Of a stretch of 64,000 nt of DNA, positions 49,903 to 58,775 are shown piece by piece. A program made the position numbers and the translations under genes. Position 1 is the first letter of the stretch. Every line of letters begins with the position of its first letter. The stretch is from Gammaproteobacteria bacterium (lineage in GTDB: Bacteria > Pseudomonadota > Gammaproteobacteria > Burkholderiales > Rhodocyclaceae): positions 146,736-210,735 of the forward strand of contig JAHJEO010000024.1 in assembly GCA_018825305.1 (NCBI GenBank), read 5' to 3'. Under the pieces are notes generated by a model. That model searched no databases and was not told where the DNA came from. It saw only the letters and a list, made by a program, of their open reading frames with translations.

Positions 49903-50954
49903 TTTTCCGCCAGCTCGCGGCGATGGCGCGCCTCGGGCCAGAGGCCGGCCGGGCGGTAGAGCATCACCAGGATCAGGGCGACGCCGAATAGCAGCATGCG
50001 CAGCGACTCGGGGTCGAGCAGCACCTTGCCGAACAGCGCCTGCTGCACCGGGCCGGCACCGTGGCGGAAGGCCTCGGGCAGCAGCGTCAGCAGCAGACCG
50101 CCGAGGATGACGCCGGGAATGTGGCCCATGCCGCCGAGCACCACCATGCACAGCACCATGATGGATTCGAGCAGGCCGAAGCTCTCGGGCGAGACGAATT
50201 CCTGGAAGCCGGCGAACAGCCCGCCGGCGACGCCGCCAAAGGATGCGCCCATGGCGAAGGCCAGCAGCTTGACGTTGCGGGTGTCGATGCCGCAGGCCTT
50301 GGCCGCGATCTCGTCCTCGCGGATCGCCACCCAGGCACGGCCGATGCGCGAATCCTGGAGGCGGATGCCGACGAAGATGATGCCGATGGCCAGCACCACG
50401 AACAGGTAGTAGTAGAGCGTCACGCCGGAGAGCGTGTAGCCGAAGATCTCTAGCGGCCGCGACAGCGGGTGGCCGGCAATGCTGATGGGGTCGATGCGGG
50501 CGATGCCCTGCGGGCCGTTGGTGATGTTCACCGGCGCATTGAGGTTGTTCAAGAAAATGCGGATGATCTCGCCAAAGCCGAGCGTGACGATGGCGAGGTA
50601 GTCGCCGCGCAGCCGCAGCGTCGGCGCACCCAGCAGCACGCCGAATACGCCCGCGACCAGCGCGCCCAGTGGCAGGATCACCCAGGCCGGCAAGTGGAGG
50701 CCAAAGTGGGGCGAGGCCAGCAGCGCATACAGATAGGCGCCGACGGCGTAGAAGGCGATGTAGCCGAGGTCGAGCAGGCCGGCAAAACCGACCACGATGT
50801 TCAGCCCCAGCGCCAGCATGATGTAGAGCAGCGCATAGTCGAGCACGCGCACCCAGGTGTTGCCGAGCGCGGCACCGACCACCAGCGGCAGGATGGCCAG
50901 GGCCAGGCCGATCAGGGCAAGCCCGATCAGCGCCCTTTGTTTCGGTTGCCGCAT
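49899..50954 (-). CDS. livM: Branched-chain amino-acid type ABC transporter permease LivM
   Basis: 351 residues from the ATG at 50954. About nine membrane helices; LNIVVGFAGLLDLGYIAFYAVGAY, TLRLRGDYLAIVTLGFGEI and the EAA-like loop IREDEIAAKACGIDTRNVKLLAF are family signatures. It pairs with LivH. Its gene is separated from livH by a 2.3-kb DUF1631 gene. Confidence 0.94.
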   Translation of the reverse strand: MRQPKQRALIGLALIGLALAILPLVVGAALGNTWVRVLDYALLYIMLALGLNIVVGFAGLLDLGYIAFYAVGAYLYALLASPHFGLHLPAWVILPLGALVAGVFGVLLGAPTLRLRGDYLAIVTLGFGEIIRIFLNNLNAPVNITNGPQGIARIDPISIAGHPLSRPLEIFGYTLSGVTLYYYLFVVLAIGIIFVGIRLQDSRIGRAWVAIREDEIAAKACGIDTRNVKLLAFAMGASFGGVAGGLFAGFQEFVSPESFGLLESIMVLCMVVLGGMGHIPGVILGGLLLTLLPEAFRHGAGPVQQALFGKVLLDPESLRMLLFGVALILVMLYRPAGLWPEARHRRELAEK

Positions 50955-50997
50955 CACGCCATGCTCCCGTCCAGGCTCGCCCTGCGTCTGAACAAGG

Positions 50998-53328
50998 TCA
51001 CTCGCCGACCGCCATTCGCGCCCGGCCCAAGGCGCGATCCACCAGCGCTTCGGACGCATCCAGCTTTTGGGCAAGGCCCCGCCTCATCTGCAAGGCAAGG
51101 GCCTCCGGGGTAATCGAGATCGCCTGGGAAGAATGGGGGTTGGTGAACAGCAGGATGCCGCGCTGCGGACTGACCCAGGAAAGGCGGCCGCGGTGGTGCT
51201 CGCCGTCTTCCCGCACGAACTCGACCCAGTCGCCGCGTTCGAGGTTGCCGATCTCCGAAGCACGAACCGGCCGCGAGGAAAGGACGCGTCCGGCAATCGC
51301 GATGGACTCGACTTCGAGCCCGTCGTCCTGCGTCGAGCGGGTAACCACGACGTCGGGCGGCAGGTCCTCGCTGGCCACGCTCGCCAGCGAAGGCGGCGAT
51401 ACCACCGGCTTGCTGCCCAACGACGGCGCAGGCACCGGCTCGCCGGATTTGGCCACCGCCACTTCGCGCAGCTTCCCCGCCTTGCGACGGCCGCTGGTGA
51501 TCATGCCGATGTGGATGTCGCCCAGTGCGCTCATAAACACGGCCTTGTGCCTGGCATCAACCTGGACATGGTCCAGGTAGGCATTCACCCGGCGCAGGAT
51601 TTCCGGCAGCCTGGCAATGAGTTTCTGCCGCTCCTCGGTCGAGTCCTTGCCTTTGACGCTCCACAGCAAGTCGTTGAGCGTGCCGACGGCCAGCGCCCAG
51701 GGATGGCCCTCGGCGCCACCCTTGAGGTACGCGAGCTTGAGCACGCGCGTCCAGTGGCGTTCGAGAAAATCGACGATATGGGCCGGCACCGCTTCCCGGC
51801 CGGCCTCCTGCAGCGCCAGGTCAAAGGCGCGCTGCGTCCAGGTTTCGGCGAGGTCATCGCGTTCCTGCGCCTCGGCCACATGGCGCGAGCGCTCGGCCAG
51901 GTCGAGCGCCAGTTGTTCCTGTTCGGCCAGCAGCGCCGACAAATCGGCCAACAGCGTTTCGAAGATGTCCGGCTTCTGCTCGAACTCGGTCAGAACCGAA
52001 TTCACCGCACCCTTGATGCGCTCGAACACGGGATGGCCATGATCGAGACCCTTGCCGGCCGCGATCGAGGCCTGCGAAATCGTGTCCAGCAAGAGGCGCG
52101 CCGGATGCTCGCGGTTGGCGAAGAAGGTCTTGTCGGCCATCGCCACCTTGAGCAACGGTATCTGCAGGCGGCCGACGATGGCCTTGACCGAATCGGGGAT
52201 CAGGTGATCCTCGAAGATGAAGTCGAACAGCATGGCGACGACGTCGATGGTCGCGACATCGACGGGCGGCAACTGCTTCACGAACTCCTGCTGGCGCAAC
52301 TCGCGCAGTGCGTTGCCGCCGGCCGCCATGGACACACTGGTCGCACCCGCCGCTTCGGCCAGCCCAGCCTCGGCGCCGCCGAGGCGGCTGAGGTCGAGTT
52401 GCTGCAGCTTGTTGAGAGCCTCGACCATCGCCACCGGCACCATGGCCATCGGCATCCCGGCCGCCTGCGCCCCGCCGCCCAGCAGCGGTGCCTGCGGTCC
52501 CGGCGGAGCACCCGATCCACCCGCTCCGGCCCATCCGCCAGGGCCGGGGGCGCCGCCCTGCGCCTGCGGAGCACCGCCGCCGACCATGCGCTGGAGCATC
52601 CCGAGGAAATCACCGGCGGCGACATCCGCACCCACCAGACCGGCGGCGGCCATGGCGCCTGCCGCCACGTCGCCGCTGCGTCGCTGCGGGGTGCGTGCGC
52701 GCAGCGCCGGATTCACGCCGCGCGCGGCCAGCAATTCGTTGAGCTGCGAATAGATCGCCGGCACTTCGGCGGTGAACAGCGGCTCGAAGTGGACCAGCAG
52801 GGCGCGGCGGTCGGCCGTGTCGGAAAAATTCCGCTCGATCGCCACCTGGATGGCCTTGCCCAGGACATCGAGGCCCGCCGGATCGGCCTCCCCGTCGGCA
52901 TCGCCGCCCCGCAACGACGACACGCGCTGGCCGGCTTCGGCCAGCGCCTCGCCGCCGCCCGCCTTCATGCGCATCACCGCCCCGGCAAAAGCCAGCTCCC
53001 ACTCCACCTGGTCGTCGTCTACCAGCGTCAATTCGTCGAGCGACGGCTCGTCGTCGTCCCGGCCATCCCCGCGCAGCCCTGCGGCGACTGCGGCGCGCTG
53101 GCGGTAGGCCTCGTCGAAATCGGCCACGACATCCTTCCAGGCTTGATCAACACGGGTGACGATGGCCGCCAGGCGGCGGCGCCTGTCGGCGGACGCCTCG
53201 CTCGTCGCGCGCTCGCCCAGCACCGTCAGCAAGGGCTCGGCTATCGCCCGCAGCCGCGCGACCGTCGCCTGCGCGAGCTGGTCGATGCAGTAGCCGAGCT
53301 GCCGCCGCGATTCATCTTGCATGTTCAT
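50998..53328 (-). CDS. DUF1631 family protein
   Basis: 776 residues from the ATG at 53328. The amino part (RRQLGYCIDQLAQATVARL) and the central VAMLFDFIFEDHLIPDSVKAIVGRLQIPLLKVA are DUF1631 hallmarks. A Gly/Ala/Pro-rich low-complexity stretch lies at about 250-300. The end has a PilZ-like beta domain, with GDWVEFVREDGEHHRGRL and SPQRGILLFTNPHS, so c-di-GMP or nucleotide binding is possible but unproven. The family function is not known. It sits between livH (31 bp) and livM (43 bp) on the same strand. Confidence 0.88.
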   Translation of the reverse strand: MNMQDESRRQLGYCIDQLAQATVARLRAIAEPLLTVLGERATSEASADRRRRLAAIVTRVDQAWKDVVADFDEAYRQRAAVAAGLRGDGRDDDEPSLDELTLVDDDQVEWELAFAGAVMRMKAGGGEALAEAGQRVSSLRGGDADGEADPAGLDVLGKAIQVAIERNFSDTADRRALLVHFEPLFTAEVPAIYSQLNELLAARGVNPALRARTPQRRSGDVAAGAMAAAGLVGADVAAGDFLGMLQRMVGGGAPQAQGGAPGPGGWAGAGGSGAPPGPQAPLLGGGAQAAGMPMAMVPVAMVEALNKLQQLDLSRLGGAEAGLAEAAGATSVSMAAGGNALRELRQQEFVKQLPPVDVATIDVVAMLFDFIFEDHLIPDSVKAIVGRLQIPLLKVAMADKTFFANREHPARLLLDTISQASIAAGKGLDHGHPVFERIKGAVNSVLTEFEQKPDIFETLLADLSALLAEQEQLALDLAERSRHVAEAQERDDLAETWTQRAFDLALQEAGREAVPAHIVDFLERHWTRVLKLAYLKGGAEGHPWALAVGTLNDLLWSVKGKDSTEERQKLIARLPEILRRVNAYLDHVQVDARHKAVFMSALGDIHIGMITSGRRKAGKLREVAVAKSGEPVPAPSLGSKPVVSPPSLASVASEDLPPDVVVTRSTQDDGLEVESIAIAGRVLSSRPVRASEIGNLERGDWVEFVREDGEHHRGRLSWVSPQRGILLFTNPHSSQAISITPEALALQMRRGLAQKLDASEALVDRALGRARMAVGE

Positions 53329-53359
53329 TCACCGCCTGTCGATGGCCAACTATATAGCA

Positions 53360-54283
53360 CTAGGCTCGCTCGGACACCTTCTCGCCCATCAATCCCGACG
53401 GCCGGAAGATCAGCACCACGATCAGCACGAAGAAGGCGAACACGTCCTGGTAGTTCGAGCCGAACACGCCGCCGGTCAGGTCGCCGATGTAGCCGGCGCC
53501 GAGCGCCTCGATCACCCCGAGCAGGACACCGCCGACCATGGCGCCGGCCAGGTTGCCGATGCCGCCCAGCACCGCCGCGGTAAAGGCCTTGAGGCCGAGC
53601 AGGAAACCCATGTGGTAGTGGGTGATGCCGTAGTTGGCGCTGACCATGACGCCGGCCAGGGCGGCGAGGCCCGAGCCGATGACGAATGTCAGCGCGATGA
53701 TGCGATTGGCATCGACGCCCATCAGCGCCGCGATCGACGGGCTCTCCGAAGTCGCACGCATGGCGCGGCCGAGCCGGGTGCGGTTCACCAGCTGCGTCAG
53801 GGCGAGCATGGTCAGCGCGGCGGTCGCCATGATGATCATCTGCACCTCGGTGACCTGCGCGCCGAAAATCGTGTGCGAACCCGATGGCAACAGTTGCGGC
53901 ACCGAGTGATAGCGCCGGCCCCAGATCAGCATGGCAAGCTGCTGCAGCACGATGGAGACGCCGATGGCGGTGATCAGCGGTGCCAGCCGCGGCGCGTTGC
54001 GCAGCGGCCGATAGGCGACGCGCTCGATGGTGAAGCCCAGCGCCATGCACACCAGGGCGGCGGCGAGCAGCGCCAGCAACAATACCAGCGGCACCGGCAG
54101 GCCCAGGGCCAGCAAGGCATTGGCCGCCGCCAGCGCAGTCAGCGCCCCGATCATCACCACCTCGCCGTGGGCGAAATTGATGAGGCCGAGAATGCCATAG
54201 ACCATGGTGTAGCCGAGCGCCACCAGCGCATAGATGCTGCCCAGCGTCAGGCCGTTGAAGACTTGTTGCAGGAAGATATCCAC
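53360..54283 (-). CDS. livH: Branched-chain amino-acid type ABC transporter permease LivH
   Basis: 307 residues from a GTG at 54283 (MDIFLQQVFNGLTLGS), the normal family start. TMVYGILGLINFAHGEVVMIGA and the loop MRATSESPSIAALMGVD are typical. The gene lacks a visible ribosome site, and a TATAAT box lies only six bases before the GTG. It heads the run livH-DUF1631-livM-livG-livF. The LivK-like binding protein is 2.8 kb upstream, beyond a TonB-dependent receptor. Confidence 0.94.
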   Translation of the reverse strand: MDIFLQQVFNGLTLGSIYALVALGYTMVYGILGLINFAHGEVVMIGALTALAAANALLALGLPVPLVLLLALLAAALVCMALGFTIERVAYRPLRNAPRLAPLITAIGVSIVLQQLAMLIWGRRYHSVPQLLPSGSHTIFGAQVTEVQMIIMATAALTMLALTQLVNRTRLGRAMRATSESPSIAALMGVDANRIIALTFVIGSGLAALAGVMVSANYGITHYHMGFLLGLKAFTAAVLGGIGNLAGAMVGGVLLGVIEALGAGYIGDLTGGVFGSNYQDVFAFFVLIVVLIFRPSGLMGEKVSERA

Positions 54284-54289
54284 GGCGCG

Positions 54290-54295
54290 ATTATA
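54290..54295 (-). promoter_or_regulatory. TATAAT box immediately before livH
   Basis: A perfect -10 hexamer on the minus strand, six bases from the livH GTG. If used, transcription would begin at or near the start codon, giving a leaderless message. No convincing -35 box is seen 15-19 bases upstream. Confidence 0.35.
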
Positions 54296-54362
54296 GGCTG
54301 CATCCCGTAGCCCTTTCCCGCCTGCTGCGCCGCCTGTTTAGCCGCCTGTTGCGGGTCTGTTC

Positions 54363-54386
54363 GCCGTCCCGCCAGCGCCGACTTTT
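54363..54386 (+). repeat. 24-bp dispersed repeat, copy 7
   Basis: Exact core GCCAGCGCCGACTTTT in the 188-bp gap between livH and the TonB-dependent receptor, about 80 bases from either gene. It shows the sequence is not confined to coding DNA. Confidence 0.85.
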
Positions 54387-54471
54387 CAGCTTGCCGGGGA
54401 CCGCCGGAACGCATCCGGCCGCCCCGGCCCTGCGGCCTATTTTGGCCGCGGGCTATATCACCCCTGGCGCT

Positions 54472-56814
54472 TCAGAACTTGAGATTGACCCCGGCATAAA
54501 GCGAGCGGCCGGCACCGGGCACGCCCGTCCCCCATTTCGGCGTCGTGGCGGCGGTCGTGCTGCTGCTCATCGTCGTGCCCTGCCCCGTGTAGGCTCCGCC
54601 GAGCGGCAGGTAGTAGTGCCGGTCGAACAGGTTGTCGACGCCCAGATCGACACGCACCTGCTTCCAGGAATAGCTGCCGCGCAGGTTGACCAGGCTGTAG
54701 CCCGGCGTCTGCATCTCGTTGCGCACATCGGAGCCGTCGCTCTTGCGCTTCACCATCTGCAGTTCGATGGCGTTGTCCCAGCCGCCGCGCTTGTGCGTCA
54801 GCGCGAGCTTGGCGTTGAGCGGCATGATGTTGTAGAGATCGTCGCCGCTGTCGCGGTTGCGGCCGTTGGTGTAGTTGAGCAGGCCCTTGAGGCCGAATTC
54901 ACCGGCTCCGGTCTTCGCCAGCGGCATCTTGCCCGACAGGTCGATGCCATGCAGACGGGCGGACTGGTTGACGAACTTGAGTACTGTGAATTTGTTTACG
55001 TCGGGCACTGCAAGCGGAATGTTTTTGGCGCCATCCCACTGGATCGCGTCGATGTAGTCGGTCACCCGCGTGTAGTAGGGTGTGGCCTTGAACTCCCAGC
55101 TACGGTCGGCGGCATGCCAGTCGAAGGTGGCCGACAGGGTGTTGGCCTTTTCCGGCTTCAGGTCGAGGTTGCCGACATAGCCATTGCCGTCGCCGGTCCA
55201 GTTGACCATCAGCGCCGCCATGGTCCAGGTGGACCAGGCATAGCGCTCGTGCAGGTTCGGCGAGCGCGTCTTGTGGGCGAAGCCGAATTCGACATCGTGC
55301 ATCGCATCCGGCGTGTAACGTGCCAGTGCGGTCATGTCCCAGTTGTTGTCGGTCTTGCTGTGATCGGCGTTGTTGAAATTGGCAGCGTCTCTGGTTTGAT
55401 TCCCTGCGCCTACCGGCAGCGGATTGGTTGGAAAAGTGTTGGCGATGTAGCCATGGACATCGCCCGCATCCATCTTCACCCGCTCGTAGCGCAGGCCGGC
55501 CAGGGTCATCCACTCCCGGCTGGCATATCTTTCCCATTCGCCGAATACGGCACTGCGGTCACGCTCGCCTTCCTTGACGTTCCAGAAGGTGAAGGGAGCC
55601 ATGCCGGCGCCTGAAGCCGGCCACCAGTCGTCGAGGCGATAGCGCTGGTATTCGCTGCCCAGGCGCAGCAGATCCTGCTGGGTCAGATTGACGTCGGCCT
55701 TGAGGACGACACCGGTGTTCTTGCTCGCGGTGTACATCGGCATGCCGGATGCGCAGGCAGGCGTTGTCACCGGGTTACACGGTGCGCCGGAATAGTCCGC
55801 CCCGCCCGCACTGTTGTACCAATATTTCTTGTCCGCGCCGAAGTCCATGAAGTGATCGACATCCTCATGGTAGACGCGCGCGTCCAGTGCACCCCAGGCG
55901 AACTGACCGAGATAGCGCAGATTCAGCCGGTTCTGGGTGTTGCCGAGCATGTCCATGCGCTGGTTCGGCCACAGTTGCGACGGCAGGTCCTGGTAGCCGA
56001 ATTTGGCTTCGAAGAGATGGTTGCCGCCCTTGAAGGCCAGGCCCAGCGTGTGGTTGCGCGTGTCGTATGCTGTCGAGCCGACTTCGTCGAGCGGCAGGGT
56101 GTGGCCCGGCCGGCCGCTGTATTGCTGATAAAGATTGGTGGCATTGCTGGCGCCGAAGTAGTGATCCTTGAAGTCACCGCCGGCCTTGTAGTTGTCGGAC
56201 TTGGCGACGGCGCCGGTGTAGGACAGACTGAAGCTCTCGGTCGCCACGGTGGCTGCCAGATTGCCGCCCTGGGCATTGCCGTTGCTGCGATAGAAGGCGC
56301 CGGCCTCGCCCTGGAAAAGGCTGCCCTGGCCGGGCGTGGCGAAAACGGGCGCCACCGTTTCGGCGATGATCGAACCGCCGATGCTGTCGCCGCCGACACT
56401 GACCGGCGCGATGCCGGCATAGACCTTGATCGAACCGACCTGCGACGGGTCCAGATAGGACAGCGCCGGATTCATGTGGTTGGGACAGGCGGAAAGCAGG
56501 TCCATCCCGTCGACCTTGATGCGCAGCCGGTCATCGGCGAGGCCATGAATCGCCGGCAGGCTGGAAACCCCGCCCGAGCCATAGAGGCTGATGCCAGGCA
56601 CGTCCTTGAGCAGGCTGGCGGTGTCGCTGGTTGCCGCGCGCTGCGGGGCGATGCCTGCCGCATCGAGTCGGGTCGCCTCGCCGGAATCGGACTTGGGCGC
56701 AGAAACGACGACCGGGCTGAGCGTCGTCGACGCCTCCTGCGCGATGGCGACGAAAGGCAGGGCGGCAAGCGCGGCGGCAAGGCCGGTTCGCCGGAAATTC
56801 ACGGATCGGGTCAT
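54472..56814 (-). CDS. TonB-dependent outer-membrane receptor, possible metal uptake
   Basis: 780 residues from the ATG at 56814, with GAAGGA eight bases upstream; an ATG three codons earlier fits less well. The signal peptide ends near AIAQ. A plug domain (about 45-165) contains TASLLKDVPGISLYGSGGVS and GLADDRLRIKVDGMDLLSAC. A 22-strand-type barrel follows, ending in AGVNLKF with the terminal aromatic. The plug has C110, H113 and M114 (ACPNHMNPALSYLDP), and an extracellular loop has two more cysteines (CNPVTTPAC). Cys/His/Met ligands would suit copper or another soft metal. The substrate is unproven. Confidence 0.9.
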   Translation of the reverse strand: MTRSVNFRRTGLAAALAALPFVAIAQEASTTLSPVVVSAPKSDSGEATRLDAAGIAPQRAATSDTASLLKDVPGISLYGSGGVSSLPAIHGLADDRLRIKVDGMDLLSACPNHMNPALSYLDPSQVGSIKVYAGIAPVSVGGDSIGGSIIAETVAPVFATPGQGSLFQGEAGAFYRSNGNAQGGNLAATVATESFSLSYTGAVAKSDNYKAGGDFKDHYFGASNATNLYQQYSGRPGHTLPLDEVGSTAYDTRNHTLGLAFKGGNHLFEAKFGYQDLPSQLWPNQRMDMLGNTQNRLNLRYLGQFAWGALDARVYHEDVDHFMDFGADKKYWYNSAGGADYSGAPCNPVTTPACASGMPMYTASKNTGVVLKADVNLTQQDLLRLGSEYQRYRLDDWWPASGAGMAPFTFWNVKEGERDRSAVFGEWERYASREWMTLAGLRYERVKMDAGDVHGYIANTFPTNPLPVGAGNQTRDAANFNNADHSKTDNNWDMTALARYTPDAMHDVEFGFAHKTRSPNLHERYAWSTWTMAALMVNWTGDGNGYVGNLDLKPEKANTLSATFDWHAADRSWEFKATPYYTRVTDYIDAIQWDGAKNIPLAVPDVNKFTVLKFVNQSARLHGIDLSGKMPLAKTGAGEFGLKGLLNYTNGRNRDSGDDLYNIMPLNAKLALTHKRGGWDNAIELQMVKRKSDGSDVRNEMQTPGYSLVNLRGSYSWKQVRVDLGVDNLFDRHYYLPLGGAYTGQGTTMSSSTTAATTPKWGTGVPGAGRSLYAGVNLKF

Positions 56815-56929
56815 GAGCGGCATCCTTCGATGGTCTGGAATTCTTCGGGGCCGCGCAGTCTAGGCGGGTGGAATCCGCCTGCGAAGTGACACGTTGCCAC
56901 ATGCGACAAACCGTCGCGGACTTCCACTC

Positions 56930-56995
56930 CCCTCTCAGGAGAGCCCACTTCCAGAGGCGGGCGGCGGGGACCGGTTGACGCAAAGCGTCGGGGCC
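56930..56995 (-). repeat. Composite hairpin element, possible copy C
   Basis: On the minus strand GACGC-TTT-GCGTC is followed by AACC and a C-rich run, then CTCTCCTGAGAGGGGAG-type pairing. The layout resembles the elements at 37940 and 61700, but sequence similarity is weak. It fills part of the gap upstream of the TonB-dependent receptor. Confidence 0.3.
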
Positions 56996-57040
56996 CGAGA
57001 GCGTGCCCCGACCTCGGAAAATTTCGATCCACCAAAAAAA

Positions 57041-57060
57041 ACGGCGCCCGCAGGCGCCGT
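57041..57060 (-). terminator. Rho-independent terminator after LivK-cytochrome c fusion gene
   Basis: ACGGCGCC and GGCGCCGT with a 4-base loop, followed on the minus strand by a run of seven or more T residues (the AAAAAAAA at 57034-57041). It lies 17 bases past the stop. A classical strong terminator that separates the fusion gene from the TonB receptor gene. Confidence 0.9.
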
Positions 57061-57077
57061 TGGCCGATTATGCCGGC

Positions 57078-58628
57078 TTACTTCGCGCCGGCCAGAATCC
57101 AACTGGCGAGCGCTGCCGCTTCCTGCTCGTTCACGCCGGGATTGGGCGGCATCGGGATCTCGCCCCAGACGCCCTTGCCACCGGCCCGGACCTTGGCGGC
57201 CAGGGTCTTGGCGGCGTCGGGATTGCCCTGGTACTTGGCGGCAACATCCTGGTAGGAAGGGCCAACCAGTTTCTTGTCCACCGCATGACAGGTCAGGCAG
57301 TTCTTGCTCTTGGCCAGGGCCGCAGCCGACACGGGGGCCGGGGCAGTGGCAACCGGGGCAGGCACGGCAGTCATGCCGCCCATGCCCTGCATCCCGCCCA
57401 TCCCCTGCATGCCACCCATTCCCTCGGGCTGGGCCGGAGCCGCAGCCGGACCGCCGATGGTGTCCAGCGCTTCCCACTTGCCGCCCTTGGCGACGTAGAG
57501 GCTGATGGCGCCATCCTTGATGTCGCCCTTCTCGTCGAAGGTGATGCGGGTGGTCACGCCCTGGTAGTCGGTCTTGGGCAGCTCGGCCAGGATCCTGGCC
57601 GACTCGGCGCTGCCGGCGCGCTTGACGGCCTCGACCACGACCATCACGGCATCGTAGGCGTAGGGCGCGTAGAGCTGGATGTCGCTGTTGAACTTGGCCT
57701 TGTAGCGTTCGATGAACTTCGGCCCGCCCGGCATCTTCTCGTAGGGGATGCCCGGCAGCGAGCAGTAGTGACCCTCGGCGGCATCGCCGGCGTTCTTGAC
57801 GAACTCGCTGGTGCAGCCGCCGTCGCCCATCAGCAGTTTGGCCTTGATCGCCAGCTTCTTCATCTGCATCGCCATCGGCGCGGCCTGCGGGTCCATGCCG
57901 CCGTAGAAAATCAGGTCGGGCTTCTTGCCCTTGATCTTGGTGAGGATGGCGGCGAAGTCGATGGCCTTGTCGTCGGTGTGCTCCTCGGCCACGACCTTGA
58001 CGCCGGATGCGACGGCAGCCTTCTTGAACTCGCTGGCCAGCCCCTCGCCGTAGGCGGTCTTGTCGTCAATGATGGCGACGGTTTTGGCCTTGAGGTTGTG
58101 CGCCGCGTATTCGCCGAGCACCTTGCCCTGCTGGATGTCGTTGGCCATCACGCGGAAGGCGGTCTTGAAGCCCTGGTTGGTATAGGTCGGATTGGTGGCC
58201 GACGGGCTCACCTGCGGAATGCCATTGTCCGAATAGGTCTTGGAAGCCGGGATGGTGGTGCCGGAATTGAGGTGGCCGATGACGGCATTGACCTTGGCGT
58301 CGGTGAATTTCTGCGCCACCAGGTTGCCCTGCTTGGGATCGGCCTGGTCGTCCTCGGGCATCAGCTCGAACTTGACGTCACGGCCGTCGAGCTTGATCTT
58401 GGCGGCGTTGGCGTCTTCCACCGCGAGGCGGGCGCCGTTCTCGTTGTCCTTGCCGATGTGGGCCTGCGGGCCGGTCAGCGGCGCAGCGTGGCCGAGCTTG
58501 ACGATCAGCGGGGGCGGCGGGGGCGGAACCGCAGCGGCCGACGGCGGGGGCGGCTCTTCCTTGCCGCAGGCCATCACGGCGAGGGCGGCGACAATCGCGA
58601 GGGACGAGGCTTTGACTGGCACATTCAT
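57078..58628 (-). CDS. LivK-like ABC substrate-binding lipoprotein fused to cytochrome c
   Basis: 516 residues from the ATG at 58628. The amino end has a lipoprotein-type signal with the likely acylated cysteine C21 (ALAVMACGKEE), then a Pro-rich tether. Residues about 42-395 are a type I periplasmic binding protein of the LivK/amide kind (LGHAAPLTGPQAHIGKDNENG, ATNPTYTNQGFKTAFRV, KKPDLIFYGGMDPQA, PYAYDAVMVVVEAVK). A Met/Gly linker at about 402-420 (GMGGMQ repeated) leads to a cytochrome c domain with C444-x2-C447-H448 and the axial-Met region EIPMPPNP (M493). The haem domain is about 70% identical to the free cytochrome encoded upstream. It has its own terminator. Confidence 0.9.
   Translation of the reverse strand: MNVPVKASSLAIVAALAVMACGKEEPPPPSAAAVPPPPPPLIVKLGHAAPLTGPQAHIGKDNENGARLAVEDANAAKIKLDGRDVKFELMPEDDQADPKQGNLVAQKFTDAKVNAVIGHLNSGTTIPASKTYSDNGIPQVSPSATNPTYTNQGFKTAFRVMANDIQQGKVLGEYAAHNLKAKTVAIIDDKTAYGEGLASEFKKAAVASGVKVVAEEHTDDKAIDFAAILTKIKGKKPDLIFYGGMDPQAAPMAMQMKKLAIKAKLLMGDGGCTSEFVKNAGDAAEGHYCSLPGIPYEKMPGGPKFIERYKAKFNSDIQLYAPYAYDAVMVVVEAVKRAGSAESARILAELPKTDYQGVTTRITFDEKGDIKDGAISLYVAKGGKWEALDTIGGPAAAPAQPEGMGGMQGMGGMQGMGGMTAVPAPVATAPAPVSAAALAKSKNCLTCHAVDKKLVGPSYQDVAAKYQGNPDAAKTLAAKVRAGGKGVWGEIPMPPNPGVNEQEAAALASWILAGAK
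57369..57426 (-). repeat. Short tandem repeat coding a Met/Gly linker
   Basis: Three near-identical 18-base units (GGCATGGGCGGCATGCAG and variants) encode GMGGMQ repeated. They join the binding-protein domain to the cytochrome c domain. Small silent differences between units show they are not brand-new. Confidence 0.75.
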
Positions 58629-58730
58629 CTGGGCTATCTCCGGGGTCTGTCGGGCTGGGGGAAAAGTCAGGGCGATTCTGCGGGCACTGCGGCGGCGCTG
58701 TCAATCGCCCCTGTGCCGCAGCGTAAACGA

Positions 58731-58754
58731 AAAAACCGGCCGGAGCCGGTTTTT
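58731..58754. terminator. Terminator after cytochrome c gene
   Basis: AAAAACCGGC and GCCGGTTTTT with a 4-base loop. The flanking A/T runs make it a two-way Rho-independent terminator. It lies 21 bases past the cytochrome c stop and separates this gene from the fusion gene downstream. Confidence 0.88.
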
Positions 58755-58775
58755 CGGGATGCAATGCGCTGCCGA

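Noticed and set aside
54352..54361. GGGTCTGTTC, identical to the outer ten bases of the IS end at 63864
   Set aside because: No further similarity on either side, so it is not supported as an insertion-sequence remnant.
57369..57426. Short repeats considered as a CRISPR-like array
   Set aside because: They are tandem, unspaced, in frame and code for the Met/Gly linker; no CRISPR array or cas gene is present in the window.
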